The notes beneath the pieces are model-generated. The model did not search any database and was not told the origin of the DNA. It was given only the letters and a program-made list of their open reading frames with translations. A stretch of 64,000 bases of DNA from Heliocidaris erythrogramma (Eukaryota; Echinodermata; Echinoidea; Camarodonta; Echinometridae): the NCBI GenBank assembly GCA_025617745.1, contig CM046873.1, forward strand, positions 23,667,547 through 23,731,546, written 5' to 3'. How positions within the stretch are numbered: the first letter of the stretch is position 1; each line of letters begins with the position of its first letter. Made by a program: the position numbers and the translations under genes. Below are positions 1-11,870 of the stretch, in pieces.

Positions 1-548
1 ACTTAATGTTTACAAATATTCTCAGCAACTGTCCTGTCCTGGTCCTGAGCTTAGAGGGCGGTTCACTGATCTGGCGATAAGAGTGCTTTTGCATCCTATC
101 GCAGACTAATCCTACATGAAATAACCTTGGTAATGCAAAGTAATAATTAGTGCTCAGTAGCATTTAGGCATATTTATAAGCATAATTATATTAAAGCAAT
201 TAAAGCAATACATTTGAAGAACAAGAGTAAAAAAAACATAGAAAATATAACATTGAGTTTGGGTTGACATGAATGAAAAAGAAATTGTACTAATAAATAC
301 GGGATTAAATATTGTATATTTTAAGAGGGAATGTGCAATAAATCTGGGCCACTCAGGACTAACGGGCAAAAAAATGACCAGAAATCATTTATTTAATCAG
401 ATATTTTCGTTCAGGAGAATCAATGAATCTGTCGCCCTCTTGAGAGAAATGTGTACCAAACCGTTTTCTTTTGTTCCTTCATACAAAATGACAACACTTA
501 AATAGCTTTAACTGATCACATTACGAATATTGTATTCAAATCAATCAG
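1..548. other. Unannotated AT-rich DNA
   Basis: No repeat end, splice-flanked exon or RNA gene was recognised. The open frames here are short and look like chance frames in AT-rich sequence. Confidence 0.5.
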
Positions 549-559
549 GTGTCTGCACA

Positions 560-865
560 TTGGAAAGTTGGTGTCTGTATAGACATATTCTGGATTAACT
601 TCAATACATTGGTGAATTTTCATTTTCAAAGATCTGCTTTTAGATGTGGAAAAGCTTTCCCCTTCTTCACAATTATTGAACCCCCGAACGCTACTCATTG
701 GGCATCACTAAATGACTTTAAGAGAAAACTAAAAACACACCTTATGACAAATATTTTCTCTTGAACATGTATTGTAAGCATTATTAGTGTATAATTTTTA
801 ATTAATCTTTGTAAGCGCCTTGGGCATCCGTTTTGGGTAGACTTGTTTGCGCGTTATAAGTGTCT

Positions 866-905
<40 letters not shown>

Positions 906-908
906 CAC
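560..908 (+). mobile_element. L2-like LINE, 3' end fragment
   Basis: The last codons read ...LNDFKRKLKTHLMTNIFS then stop (ending near 764), like the C-terminal tail of L2/CR1-type reverse transcriptases. A short 3' UTR follows, with the phrase GTAAGCGCCTTGGGC and then a growing (ATT)n tail at about 870-905. A 'gcgccttgggc...' UTR ending in a trinucleotide tail is typical of L2-like elements. The frame further upstream is decayed, so only the 5'-truncated end remains. The class is family knowledge; the copy is visibly dead. Confidence 0.65.
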
Positions 909-1065
909 TTATTGGACATTGCATATGAATAATTAGCTAACTGTATATAATGTCACACATGAGTCCCTATCCTGCGCTGTGGTTGAGTCGTTAATAAGGC
1001 ATGAATATGTTGCACAGTAATATAGGTTTTCCCGGCCAATTTCGCAACTTTATCAGTCTAATTCA

Positions 1066-1352
1066 TTTTACGAGCATTCAATTTAAACGATTTTCGCCAT
1101 GCCGTGCTATTCGGCAGTTCAAATTCATGATCTATGCATTCAAATTCATCTCGGACGCATTCAAATTCGCATTTCAGTCAGTCAAATTAACAATCTTTTT
1201 ATTAAATTTCATAGGTCACGCACGTAATTCATAAAGCATTCATTCAATTTAGCATCGCATGGTCACGTGATCACGTAACAAACGCGTTTCTGCATGCGAA
1301 TTCATTTTGGAGCATCCAATTTAGCGTCTTGTGCATTCAATTTAACAATTTC
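1066..1352. repeat. Cluster of a reiterated 'GCATTCAAATT' word
   Basis: The word GCATTCAATTTAA or GCATTCAAATTCA recurs about eight times with variation, for example near 1073, 1111, 1137, 1156, 1236, 1310 and 1331. Spacing is irregular. A perfect palindrome-like stretch GGTCACGTGATCACG lies at about 1260. There is no coding signal. This resembles the other short-word clusters in this window. Confidence 0.5.
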
Positions 1353-3125
1353 TCCCAACATGAGTGTTTCTATTGTCTTGTATTATGAGTTTGACATGAA
1401 ATTTGCCATTCAAGATAGGGCCTACATGATTTTGGTTATGGCGTATGCAGGGATGCCAACCTAAAACCGTATTCTTTGCCTATTACGCTTGGATAAGTGG
1501 TACCAAACGCTATGGACATCGGTAATTATTCAGAACATAAAAATGCTATTGTGCATCCACCTCTGTACCAGAACAACCTTTATTATCCACTCATTTCCAC
1601 TAGAGCACAATGCAAATAAGCCATCCAATTTCACAGGTTCGTTTTTGTGTACCACAGACAAAAATTTCATGCAAATCAGAGCCATGAATAGTTAAAATCA
1701 GTGGATAATAAAATGTTATGCAAGGATACAGGTGCGATGTATTATGGTATTTTGGTGTTCCGAATTGATTATAGACATCTATAGATCTTAGTACCCCCTT
1801 ATGAAGCAAAAGAAAATAGAAAAAGTAAGGAATACGTTTTTTGGTTGGCATGTCTGCGTATGTAAAAGATCCAATAAAGATCTATTCATTTTTGTCGCGT
1901 AGATGTATAGATATGAAACAACTGTAGGTCGCGAGAAAGAACTGATATATAGTTTCTTTGTAAAGGAGGATACACTAAATTTAAGAATACATTTTAGAAG
2001 ACAAGAAGACAAATGAAATTTCTTTCACCGCTATTTCATGCAGGAGATGATTAAGAAAAGTAGACTCATCTTCTAAGAAGATAGAAGAGTTTCAAAAGTT
2101 ATAGCCCAATTGCCTATAGCTAAACGATAACAAAAACAAAACATATATAGTATAAGGAAATGCTGGTTTCTGACATTTTGGTGTCCACTTCTTCCTTTGG
2201 GGAGATTGTCGCCCATGTTTCGGTGCATGAATTTTCTCGTTCAGAGTAGGCCTATATTTCCAAATTAGTAAACCTTCAGGTATATTTCCCAATTTGCGTG
2301 GCTTTGGGAAATCTATAGAAATTGAATTTACAAGTAACCTACATGACATTAAGGTATAATGTTATGATGTTGATTTCTTGGACAGTTGATCTATTTCCAA
2401 AACAGTATTTGAAGAATAAAATTTGAAGTAATGTCATGAAACATATTCCCTTTGTTTCTTGCACACTTCAAGCAGATATAACGTGCAAATTTTGATAGGA
2501 CGTGAAATGAAACCTTGCGTTATATGAGTGTCTAACGATGTTATAATCTAGTTTCAGGAGGGTTATTTCTTGTGATAGCATATTTTCCAACAGTGGAAAT
2601 GAGTAACGTAAATCAAATGATATGGATTTAGTCTAATTTAGATTTTACAACCGACATAAAATACCTATTCCGATTAGCAGTGCATGGTCCTTTCCCCCTT
2701 TTAGAATCCTCTATATCATATAATTATGCCAATTAAACCATAGTAAAGTTCACACATATTGACCATTTTTTAAAATTATAAACCATTTTAGAACCTTTCC
2801 CCCAAAGCGGGATAATTCAGACAGGATAATTATTTCATCAACTTACAATTGCGTCTTGCAATGGTATTAAAAAGGACAATTATATATAGTTTGTACATGA
2901 ACTTTAAACATACAATTTAGTATTAAACTCGGTGATGCAGATGAATTCATTCTATAATTATGATTCCTGAAATTCATTCCTTATTTTAAAAAGGCGCTTT
3001 TTCTTTTTCACTCACACATCTCTCTCTCTCTCACCCACACGCACGCACAAACACCCTCACAAATAATACACATTCCTCTATTATGTAACATAATAAACTC
3101 TATATATGGGGAGAATATGTTGTTT
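1353..3125. other. Unannotated AT-rich DNA
   Basis: Nothing recognised apart from a short CT/CA-rich stretch at about 3008-3060. No convincing splice-flanked exon was seen. Confidence 0.45.
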
Positions 3126-3893
3126 TTTAAGGTGTAAAAACAATATGCATTTATGTCTTGTAATTATTTAGCTTTGTTTAATATTTGTATAAACGTATGT
3201 AGAGTCTTTACAGAAAATATTAAAAACATATATAAAAAGACATACCTCAATAAAAGTTTTTATATTATTTTGCTTAAAAGTGTTCAAAGAGGTAAATACT
3301 AATTCTACATCCTAATATTTTGGTTCAGCCTTTATAAAATGAATTTTTGATTTTGAATAATTTTTTTTCATATGCGTCTTTCCCGCGGTTTTACGCGCCA
3401 CGACGTTTGGCTAATTACGTGAATGAAAGTGGATATTGATTCAATGATTGTGATTTATTTCTCTTCAAATTCTAAACACGGAATTTAAAGAAGGGTGTCT
3501 CAAACAGGATCAAAATAAAGTGCAATAATGCTGAACAACACGATGTTTTTTTCTTATAATCGAAACTGGAAATGAAATGGAGAAAGTATTCTTTTAAGGT
3601 GTAAAAAATGAGATACATGTACATTTATGTCTTTGGGACCTTGAAAAGGCAATATTATGCTTGTTATTTAGCTTTGTTTAATATTTGTATTATCGTGTGT
3701 ACAGTCATTACAGACAATATGAAACATACATTTAAATGAAAGTCGATATTGGGCCAATGATTTATTCATTCGTGATATATTTCCTTCAAATTCTAAACAC
3801 GGAATTCAAAGAAGGGTGGCTCAAACAGGATCAAAATCAAGTGCAATAATGTTGAACAACACGATTTTTTCTTCCTTCTTATAATCGAAACTG
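3126..3893. repeat. Diverged tandem duplication, two units
   Basis: The unit starting 'ttttaaggtgtaaaaa' at about 3126 restarts at about 3594. Both units share 'tagctttgtttaatatttg' and, later, 'attctaaacacggaatt' followed by 'caaacaggatcaaaat'. The first unit is about 468 bp and the second about 300 bp, so the second carries internal deletions. Confidence 0.75.
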
Positions 3894-4950
3894 TACGTGG
3901 TGTGGTATACAATAAATAAAACATGGAATTACAGACACTGGAACTCTCATATATATATATATGCACACACACACTAATGCCCGCTAAAACAAGTAAAATA
4001 GTAATTGTTAAGACAGTGATGTTTAAAATGAGAATTAATTGCACATCGTTAATAAAATACATATCAACAAGAAAGACAAATCATTACTCGCTTTAAATCC
4101 ATATAATCAACGACCATTATAATTTTGCTTACTCTCCTCTTTTCATTTTCTCTCTCTCTCTCTCTCACACACCCACGCATACACACCCACGCACAAACAT
4201 ATGTTTTCTCTCCTTTCAATAGCAGCACCCGTAAAACACATTTTTAATTTTCCCTTGTTTATCCATATCTTCTATAAACGGCCTTGCTGAAGAGTATCTT
4301 TTACCTAAATGTGGGGGTTTATCGTAATTAATCAATAAAAAACCGTACCTTACAATATCTAAAACGTTTTTTTTTATACAACCTCGTGCACTAGTTTTTC
4401 CCACTTTTTCCCCTTCACCAAATCATATTAGCAATGCCCCTAAATATAAGTTATATAAACAAATTTTCCACATTGGTGAGGTACGGAGCAGTTTTTGACC
4501 AACAGATCACCCAAGCTCTCAAAAGAAATAAACTAGAATAAAAATATACCTATAACGTGTGTCTTTAACGCGTGCTTTCTTAGGGGGATGCAAAGGATAA
4601 TACTTTTTATGAGTAAAATGAAATGTATTTGAAAGTAGGCCTAGAACATCACCATCAGAAATTATGTTCTTATAGCTTTACTCGATAGCCAACTGATGTA
4701 CTTTAGTTGCAACTACAAAGCCTATTTACATACCCTAAATTAAAATTTCTGTCGATTTATGAGCTATTACAAGTATATCCAAATAAATAAATGTCCTATT
4801 TCCATTTTTGTTGCTACGTAACAAAGATTTAGAGCTTCTGACACAAATTTGAATACATGTATATATAAAGAAATGTATTGCTAGTATATTATACAGCGTT
4901 TCTTGGCTACAGACTCGTTTAAAATATGAAACAATCGAAGGTTACATGTC
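3894..4950. other. AT-rich DNA with microsatellites
   Basis: Contains a short (TA)n-(CA)n stretch at about 3950-3973 and a (CT)n-(CA)n stretch at about 4151-4190. No exon or RNA gene was recognised. Confidence 0.5.
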
Positions 4951-4954
4951 GTTT

Positions 4955-5262
4955 TTCCAAGGATTCGCTTTTCTGAAGGTTCGTTACTCCGACGGTTCTT
5001 AATGCCAAATTGAAACATGGTTCATAATTCCAAAAGTGAAAAAGGTTCATATTTTCAAAGGTACATAATTCCGAAAAAGTTATGTACGGCTCTTTGCATT
5101 TTCGGAATTACAAACTTTCGGAATTACAAACCGTCGGAAATATGAGCCCTTTTTAATTTTTGGAATTATAAACCCCCTGCTATTGGAAATTTGTTTTTCG
5201 GAATTACGAACCTTCATAATTATGAGCCTTCGGAAAAACGAACCTTCGAAAAAATGAGTACC
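4955..5262. repeat. Word cluster: 'GGTTCGTAATTCCGAA' in both orientations
   Basis: An imperfect word, GGTTCATAATTCC or its complement GGAATTACGAACC, occurs more than ten times. The first part reads mostly forward and the second part mostly reversed (TTCGGAATTACAAAC, TTTTCGGAATTACGAACC), so the block can fold on itself. A more decayed cluster of similar phrases lies at about 16618-16740. Confidence 0.65.
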
Positions 5263-5679
5263 CCTTAATGGAAACACAATATTTTCATTGGTTGAGATGT
5301 CAAGAAGTATCAAAAAAGGACATGAGAATTGAAAACATTTCGTTTTACACCTGAATATATAAGCGAAATCAAATACGCATCTTATAGCAGATAATATATG
5401 AAATGAAATGGAAAATGAAACATTATGATTTTTGGGGTTCTTACTGTAATTTTACGATTACCTAGACCTTTGAAAAAATACTGATATTATATAGCTTCAT
5501 AAACCTTAAGATCATTTATGTGATTCCACTCAATGTTGAAAACAAAAATGGCTAATTGTACTCTATAAATGTAACATGATAGCCAATTGACATATATTAG
5601 AAATAAATGTAAAACAAATATATGAAAACAAATGTATGAAAATAATATCATACCAAGGAGTTACAAGACCTTGGCTCCG

Positions 5680-5775
5680 TTTCATAAAACTTGTTATCAG
5701 TAAGAACTGCCACATTTCTTTGACAAATTTACTCTCAGCCAGTCAGATGCAAGGATTTCAGTAGCTTATAACTTT
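5680..5775 (-). mobile_element. MITE fragment sharing the 'GCTACTGAAATCC' core
   Basis: In reverse complement this carries TTATAAGCTACTGAAATCC followed by CTGGCTGAGAGTAAATTTG, the same core seen at 8.2, 20.6 and 49.9 kb. The terminus here is of the 'CCGTTTCATAAAACTTG' type. No coding capacity. Confidence 0.6.
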
Positions 5776-6116
5776 AATTATCGAAAAAAAGTTGTCCCTC
5801 ATTTTAACTCCTTGCAAGGGTGGAATTTCACTCTGTTTTGAGTGCTTTTCACTCTTTTATATTTAGAGAGTACTTGATGTTCACATGTGCATGTTCGTCA
5901 AACTTGCAGAAAATTGGGTGTAAAGCCTATGACACATCATATTCTCAGGTTGACAACCGGAAGTATCTTCATTTCGATTTTTGGTGTTTCTATTTTTTGA
6001 TCTTTCTAGTGCAGTACATGCATCTAAATCCAAAAAGTGAAAGTGTGCGATACCATTTATGAGTTTACAGATATCTCATTTTTAATGTAGCTTAGGCATG
6101 AGTTTGTAACGTCATT

Positions 6117-6694
6117 GGCCCGTATTCTTGAAAGGAGCCTAACTTTAAGCACCCGCCGCCCAATAAGCCAGTTCGGGGTTAGCTCATGGTACAAATGACC
6201 CCAAATATCCACAGATATTTTAGACATGGAGGGTCCCTTTATGTGCACTTCAGAAAAATAACTCTGGGAGTGATAGAGGTGCCTCATGAATAGCTTTTGT
6301 TTCCCCCTTTAAAAAGAATACTTCCACCTGGATATCATGGAATGCACCAATAGTGCATAATTGAATAATGATTACATGACATTCATGAGCACATGTCGAA
6401 TATTAGTGTCAGTGGGTTTTAGAATTTTGGTACAGATGACCTTTATCTGCTCATGCTCAGATTGCATCCCCGAAGTGGCTTATTGTGTATATTTGGCTAC
6501 CGAATTATGGAGAGCCAAATGTCACCCTCTCAAAATCACCATAGTTCTGGGACTGAATCCAAATACCAAAACCGACACGATAGAATTTATTTCTGATGCT
6601 CATATCATAGGGGTTGACGAATGGCCTTCCATAAATCAGCGGCCTAAGATAAAACAGGCTTAACTTTGGCCACTTCCGAGAATACGGGCCTCTT
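6117..6694. mobile_element. Non-autonomous DNA element with GGCCCGTATTC ends
   Basis: The left end reads GGCCCGTATTCTTGAAAG followed by GAGCCTAACTTTAAGC. The right end in reverse complement reads GGCCCGTATTCTCGGAAG followed by TGGCCAAAGTTAAGCC, giving imperfect terminal inverted repeats of about 35 bp. The ~575-bp interior has no recognisable transposase. A single decayed end of similar type lies at about 56345-56387. Confidence 0.7.
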
Positions 6695-6876
6695 AGAAAA
6701 AGAAAATGATTCTAAAAGTTTATTGAAATATTTCTGTTGTCCAAAAGAACCATACTCACCTTTTAAGCTTCTAAAGTATCAATAAAGGTTCCTCAAACAC
6801 GTTTGTCATTCACAATTCTCTTTTTCGTTTCTTATTCATTCTATCATAATAAAAGAGAGTATGTATTTAAATTCTC

Positions 6877-7518
6877 TTGACTATTATGACTTCCCTCAAG
6901 AACCCAATTACAAAGGTTCCACTTGAGAGGCCGCTTGGAGTAATAAACATGAGACAGGTTTTAGATCATTTTAATGCTCTCATTCCTTTTCTAAGAGTGT
7001 ATGCAAGAGTGTATGCAGTCACACAGGTCAGCAAATCGGCCAGATTTTTTTGTGATATTGTGAAACACAAAAAACCTGAAATTCATAAAGCATTAGATGA
7101 TTGTGGTATGCCATATATCATTTGGAGAGGGCTTCGGTATATTTCCCCCATTTCCTTCCAGCTCCAAAAAGTAAAACAACCTCTGTATGATGAAATATTT
7201 TTATACTTCCAATTGTTCTCTTTTTTTCAAAGTTTATCATACATAGTGGTACTAATAAAAGAAATAGGAATAGATATGTAAGAATCGAACACACAAGTGC
7301 TGAAGTACAACGAGACAAGCATCATCAGTATAAGAAGAGGCAGGGAAGAAGAAAGTGTGCTAATTCTAACAATATTACTGCGGGAATTAAAACACGAAGA
7401 TCTCTACATTAAAAATAGAAACAACCAATGTAGATTGAATAAGAATTTCATGGAATGCTTCAAAGAACGTAGTACTTTTATAATGGCAGAACTGCCATAT
7501 TTCACCCCTAAGAAATAA
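6877..7518 (+). other. Unrecognised open frames, possibly decayed coding DNA
   Basis: Two consecutive plus-strand open frames (134 codons to 7281, then 73 codons to 7518) are longer than the AT-rich background would usually give. The first has an amphipathic start around VINMRQVLDHFNALIPFLRV. No family motif was recognised, and codon use looks unselected towards the end. It could be a relic of a mobile element or chance. No function is proposed. Confidence 0.15.
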
Positions 7519-8202
7519 TTACAATTACAGTTTCTAAATCTGCTTCATCTAAATTAAAATGACAACGAAGGGATTGATGTAAATGATAAAACTTAAGGAA
7601 GCTGTGAGGAAATAACCACAAGTTCCAATCAAGTTTCAAAATGTTTAATAATCAAAACACCTACTGGGTACCACGTAATAAAATCATATTGGCTAGACTG
7701 AGCAGTACCTAATATAATCCTGAAGTTTGGTAAGTGAAAAAATAGGAACTTAAGTACATGATTGGATCAAGAATCAGCCTAATTGATGTTCTCCTGGTGC
7801 TAGCTGTATCTTGCACGAGCAGCAGTTCGGTACGGCTATGTAGTCCCACTCATACTCTCCAAAAGGGTCGGATTTTAATCTGCAGTTAAATAATAAAAAC
7901 CAATACATATTACAATAATGATATTGAATTGTCATTCTTCTCATTGAAAAAGTATATATTTTTTTGATAATCTTCACAATTTGATATAAGATTCAAAGCA
8001 ATAATTTATTTCAACTTACTTTTTTTATACCTGAACATTTTTTCTAAATGACCTTTTTATCATTATCACAAATGTTTGATTTTTTAAGATTATGGTTTGT
8101 TAGTGAATATTAAAGATTAACAGTTGGTTAATGTTGTATGTTGCCTTTTCTCAGCGGTATGAAAGAGCATGAATACATCGGTCTGTTCAAATATTCGTCC
8201 AG

Positions 8203-8350
8203 GGGCCCCGTTTCGTCAAACATCTTAGCAATAAAAAGTTACAATAATTGTTATAAGCTACTGAAATCCTAGAATCTGATTGGCTGAGAGCAAATTTGTG
8301 ATAGAAATGGGGCAGTTGTTATTGATAACAGGTTGTATGTTATGCAACAG
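8203..8350 (+). mobile_element. MITE with the 'GCTACTGAAATCC' core
   Basis: The core TTATAAGCTACTGAAATCC followed by CTGATTGGCTGAGAGC is nearly identical to the 20.6 and 49.9 kb elements. The ends are of a different type: GGGGCCCCGTTTCGTC on the left and GCAACAGGGCCC on the right. Confidence 0.65.
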
Positions 8351-8397
8351 GGCCCAGACGTATTAGAATACGACTGGATCAAGCAGAACGTAATATG

Positions 8398-8500
8398 TAT
8401 GTGGTTCACATCCCTGCCATGGCACTACATCTACGTTTGCCGTTCTTGACCCAGGGAGGTAAATGGTTACCCGGTAAGAACAAAATATTTTAATGCTTCA
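8398..8500 (+). mobile_element. SINE fragment (CCCAGGGAGGTAAATGG type)
   Basis: The phrase TTGACCCAGGGAGGTAAATGG and 'acccggtaagaa' match the body of the tRNA-headed SINEs at 23.1 and 24.2 kb. Only a degraded box-B-like stretch (TGGTTCACATCCCTGCC) remains of the head. Confidence 0.5.
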
Positions 8501-8659
8501 GCGACTTATCAGTTTATCAAATTATTGAAAATAGGAAATAAATCTGAATGAGAATCATGATACTTAGGCTAAATAGGCGGGAATACATGTAAAATGATAC
8601 TTTGCAATGCGCAGTAGACTATAGGACCTACATTTTTTGATGTTTAGAAGCTTCGCTAT

Positions 8660-8693
8660 TTGGAATAGATAACTATTGTTATTATTGTATTGT

Positions 8694-8730
<37 letters not shown>

Positions 8731-8752
8731 CGTTACTATTATTATGTCATGT
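8660..8752. repeat. (ATT)n microsatellite
   Basis: A run of ATT triplets, mostly pure at about 8696-8730. No LINE tail is recognisable in front of it. Confidence 0.8.
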
Positions 8753-9302
8753 TATGTTTTTTCATGATATTCATAGACCTTGCTAGACTGACGTTTGGAA
8801 ATACGCCGAGATAACCCCTTCTTTGATTTAAAATGATATTTTGCAGTTTATAGGTTGTGGAATCTGAGGACTGCTCAGATATCGTACCGTTTAAACAGCG
8901 TAAATTGACAGCAATTTGGCTTTAATATTCTATTTAGGAATAACCAGGGGTATGGAATCCACTCTTCTCTGTTAGAGGGGAAATGGATTGCGAATCCCCT
9001 AATCGAATTTCTTATTTAAAAAAAAATAAATCCTATTTTCAGGAGTATTATCAATAAATATCGCGTAAAATTAACAAATAAGCCATTGACATTACCTCTT
9101 TCTCGTCATTTTTACTTAATTCCTAAGAGAAATACGTCATTTGACGTTCCCCGACATTCGGGATTGGCAATTTTCCTAATTACGTTTCGCTTGTGATACC
9201 GATCAAACATGTTTCTTCTATGAAAAGGGAATTGCATTAGTCTTGCCCTCTTTCTGACAAGCTGTCCCTTTATGATTAATAATCCAATTTGTGTCGTTGC
9301 AG

Positions 9303-9418
9303 TTTATAATTTTTACTAATGGAAGAGCCCAGTGGTCATCCTGTGAAGTTGAGAGACGAATCCAGAACAGCCCTTGAGCAATTTCGTAATCGTTTGTGTG
9401 ATCATCCTCGCCTGCTTG
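9303..9418 (+). CDS. Candidate first coding exon, unidentified protein
   Basis: A possible acceptor (tgtcgttgcag, ending 9302) precedes an ATG at 9319. The frame runs 33 codons, starting MEEPSGHPVKLRDESR, and ends at 9418 in phase 1 before GTAACG. Its composition, rich in charged and hydrophobic residues around TALEQFRNRLCDHPRLL, is unlike the AT-rich chance frames nearby. The amphipathic 'ALEQFRNRL' helix faintly resembles the N-terminal helix of CRAL-TRIO/SEC14-like proteins, but this is too short to assign. The donor is non-ideal and the gene may continue on the plus strand. Alternatives are a chance frame or a pseudogene. Confidence 0.4.
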
Positions 9419-9621
9419 GTAACGGAATTATTTTCACATGATAAAATAAATGTGAAATCCGAGTGTAAAGGCATTTCGGGAGATTTGTTTTCACCCCAAT
9501 CCCAAATCATAACCAATTGTCATCTGTTGGTCTGATCTTTGACACACTTGTACAAAGAGGGAATGATATCGTAGTGCTAAACATAGAATAAATCTATAAT
9601 AAGAGTGTTGAGGGACTCCAG

Positions 9622-9710
9622 GAGATCTGTGTGCTTCTCAAGCAACAATAAAAACAAAACAGCAAAATGAACATGTTCTGCAAGAGCCAACTGATGAAGG
9701 AAATCAAATT
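9622..9710 (+). CDS. Possible second exon, phase-compatible with 9303-9418
   Basis: An open stretch of 2 nt plus 29 codons ends before a consensus donor GTAAGT at 9711. It includes NEHVLQEPTDEGNQI. The phase fits the preceding candidate exon: 1 nt carried over plus 2 nt gives GGA. The weakness is the acceptor, ...gggactccag, which lacks a pyrimidine tract, and the intron would be only 203 bp. Not recognised as a known protein. Confidence 0.25.
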
Positions 9711-10088
9711 GTAAGTCCTTTTCACCTGACTGTATGTAGGAGTGGGGTTAAAAGTATTAGCTCTACTACTCAAAATCCAATCTCGAGTTATAAATATAAT
9801 TACATTAGCATTTTTAATTTCTTTATTAACCTTGAATAAGCGAGAACCCAGGCCATAGTCTCAATGCAAGAGGCGTCAGCGATTCATCCCTCGAGATACT
9901 CCATAGCATCGTGGAACACCCTGCGTCGTGTCACGTCTTGCGTTTGAACCACGGGTCGAACGCACCGTGTTACCCAAAACCACTGCCCCTCGTAGACGTC
10001 TACCTCTTCTGAAAGAAAGTTCATACCTGGCTGAGTTTTTCCCATCGGCTTATTTCTCACATGATCTCTTTGTGAAGATGGATTCCTG

Positions 10089-10270
10089 ATGAGAGAGAAA
10101 GAGAGAGAGAGAATGGGGGATATTAGAACGATAACACTAATATTAATAACAAAACTGATGATATTGGTGATAATGATGATGACGTTGACAATATACTTAG
10201 CATTAATGATTATAAATATATTGGATGTAAACTATGATAAAAATATAAATAATAATAGTTATAGTAATAA
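10089..10270. repeat. Low-complexity (GA)n then ATA/ATG-rich sequence before the gap
   Basis: A (GA)n run at 10090-10114 is followed by imperfect ATA/ATG triplets running into the gap. Simple repeat is the probable reason the assembly broke here. Confidence 0.7.
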
Positions 10271-10770
10271 NNNNNNNNNNNNNNNNNNNNNNNNNNNNNN
10301 NNNNNNNNNNNNNNNNNNNNNNNNNNNNNNNNNNNNNNNNNNNNNNNNNNNNNNNNNNNNNNNNNNNNNNNNNNNNNNNNNNNNNNNNNNNNNNNNNNNN
10401 NNNNNNNNNNNNNNNNNNNNNNNNNNNNNNNNNNNNNNNNNNNNNNNNNNNNNNNNNNNNNNNNNNNNNNNNNNNNNNNNNNNNNNNNNNNNNNNNNNNN
10501 NNNNNNNNNNNNNNNNNNNNNNNNNNNNNNNNNNNNNNNNNNNNNNNNNNNNNNNNNNNNNNNNNNNNNNNNNNNNNNNNNNNNNNNNNNNNNNNNNNNN
10601 NNNNNNNNNNNNNNNNNNNNNNNNNNNNNNNNNNNNNNNNNNNNNNNNNNNNNNNNNNNNNNNNNNNNNNNNNNNNNNNNNNNNNNNNNNNNNNNNNNNN
10701 NNNNNNNNNNNNNNNNNNNNNNNNNNNNNNNNNNNNNNNNNNNNNNNNNNNNNNNNNNNNNNNNNNNNNN
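10271..10770. other. Assembly gap, 500 N
   Basis: Exactly 500 N bases, a conventional placeholder, so the true length is unknown. Apparent reading frames across it have no meaning. Confidence 0.98.
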
Positions 10771-10785
10771 ATGTAAGAAAAGCAG

Positions 10786-11540
10786 TGTCGATTGATGGAG
10801 GATGTCGTTTAATTATGTTTTTACGTTGCCTTCTCCTCTCACTTTCTTTCTCCCTTTCTATCTTCGCCTCCTCTTTTTGAAATTCCATTGGCTGGAGGGG
10901 GCGTGTGCTTGCCCTGTAATCCTGAAGCCAAGCCACTGATGAACTGAAATGGCTTCTGAAAAACACCTTGATTAATCATCTTTCAATCTGGGAGTGATAT
11001 CTTTTTCTAACTAGTTCCTTTTTCTGTGAAAAGGTGAAAACGAAGTATCTGAAAGTTCCCTATGTCGCGGGTAAACATCCATATTGTTCTTTTCGGTGAA
11101 AACGATTCACTTGAGAGAAGTTCATGAATTTTAATGAATTCTTTTTATCTTACGGTATATTGCATGCATGCAAGCAAAGCTGTGCCGATTTAATTATTTT
11201 TTTTCGTTGCCTTCTACTCTCACTTTCTTTCTCCCTTTCTATCTTCGCCCCCTCTTTTTGTAATTCCATTGGCTGGAGGAGGGGGGGGGGGGGGTGTGCT
11301 TGCCCTGTAATCCTGGAGCTATGCCACTGATGAACTGACATGACTTATGAAAACACATTAATAAATCATCTTTCAATCTCGGAGTGATCTTTTCCTAATT
11401 AGTTCCTTTTTCTGTGAAAAGGTGAAAACGAAGTATCTGAACGTTATATGTAGCGGGTAAACATCCATATTGTTCTTTTCCATGAAGACAATTCATTTGA
11501 GAAAAGTTCATGAATTTTAATGTATTCTTTTAATCTTACT
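10786..11540. repeat. Tandem duplication (~385-bp unit), two copies
   Basis: Both copies share 'cgttgccttct' with 'ctctcactttctttctccc', then 'aattccattggctggagg', 'gcttgccctgtaatcc', 'gtgaaaaggtgaaaacg' and 'gtaaacatccatattg'. The second copy has a long G run (11278-11294) where the first has only GGAGGGGGCG. The first copy starts about 16 bp past the assembly gap, so more copies may be hidden in it. Confidence 0.8.
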
Positions 11541-11870
11541 GTATATTGCATTGCCATGTCTTTCTTTAACAGATGATATAATCACTTCATTTATTTCTTT
11601 ATTGGGCGCCATGAGTCAAGAATGGCAGCTTTGCAACTGATTGCAAGATTTGTAACGTGGTTTCCGACCCCTTGTCGCGGGTAAACATCCATATTGTACT
11701 TTTTGGTTAATAAGACGATTCATTTGAGAGAAGTTTATAATTTTAATGTATTATTTGTATAATTATTGCATTGCCATGTCTTTCTTTGAAAGATAATATA
11801 TTCATTTCATTGGGCGCCATGAGTCAGGAGTGGCAGCTTTGCAACTGATTGCAAGATTTGTAACGTGGTT
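11450..11870. repeat. Tandem duplication (~218-bp unit), overlapping the previous one
   Basis: The unit runs from 'gcgggtaaacatccatattg' through 'attgggcgccatgagtca' to 'gcaagatttgtaacgtgg'. It restarts at about 11675 and ends at about 11868. Successive local duplications built up this 1.1-kb block. Confidence 0.75.

Noticed and set aside
6361..6663. 100-codon plus-strand frame
   Set aside because: It lies wholly inside the GGCCCGTATTC-ended element, with no recognised transposase motif.
10089..10966. Apparent long reading frames of 235-263 codons on both strands
   Set aside because: They run through the 500-N gap, and the flanking parts are low-complexity or duplicated repeat.
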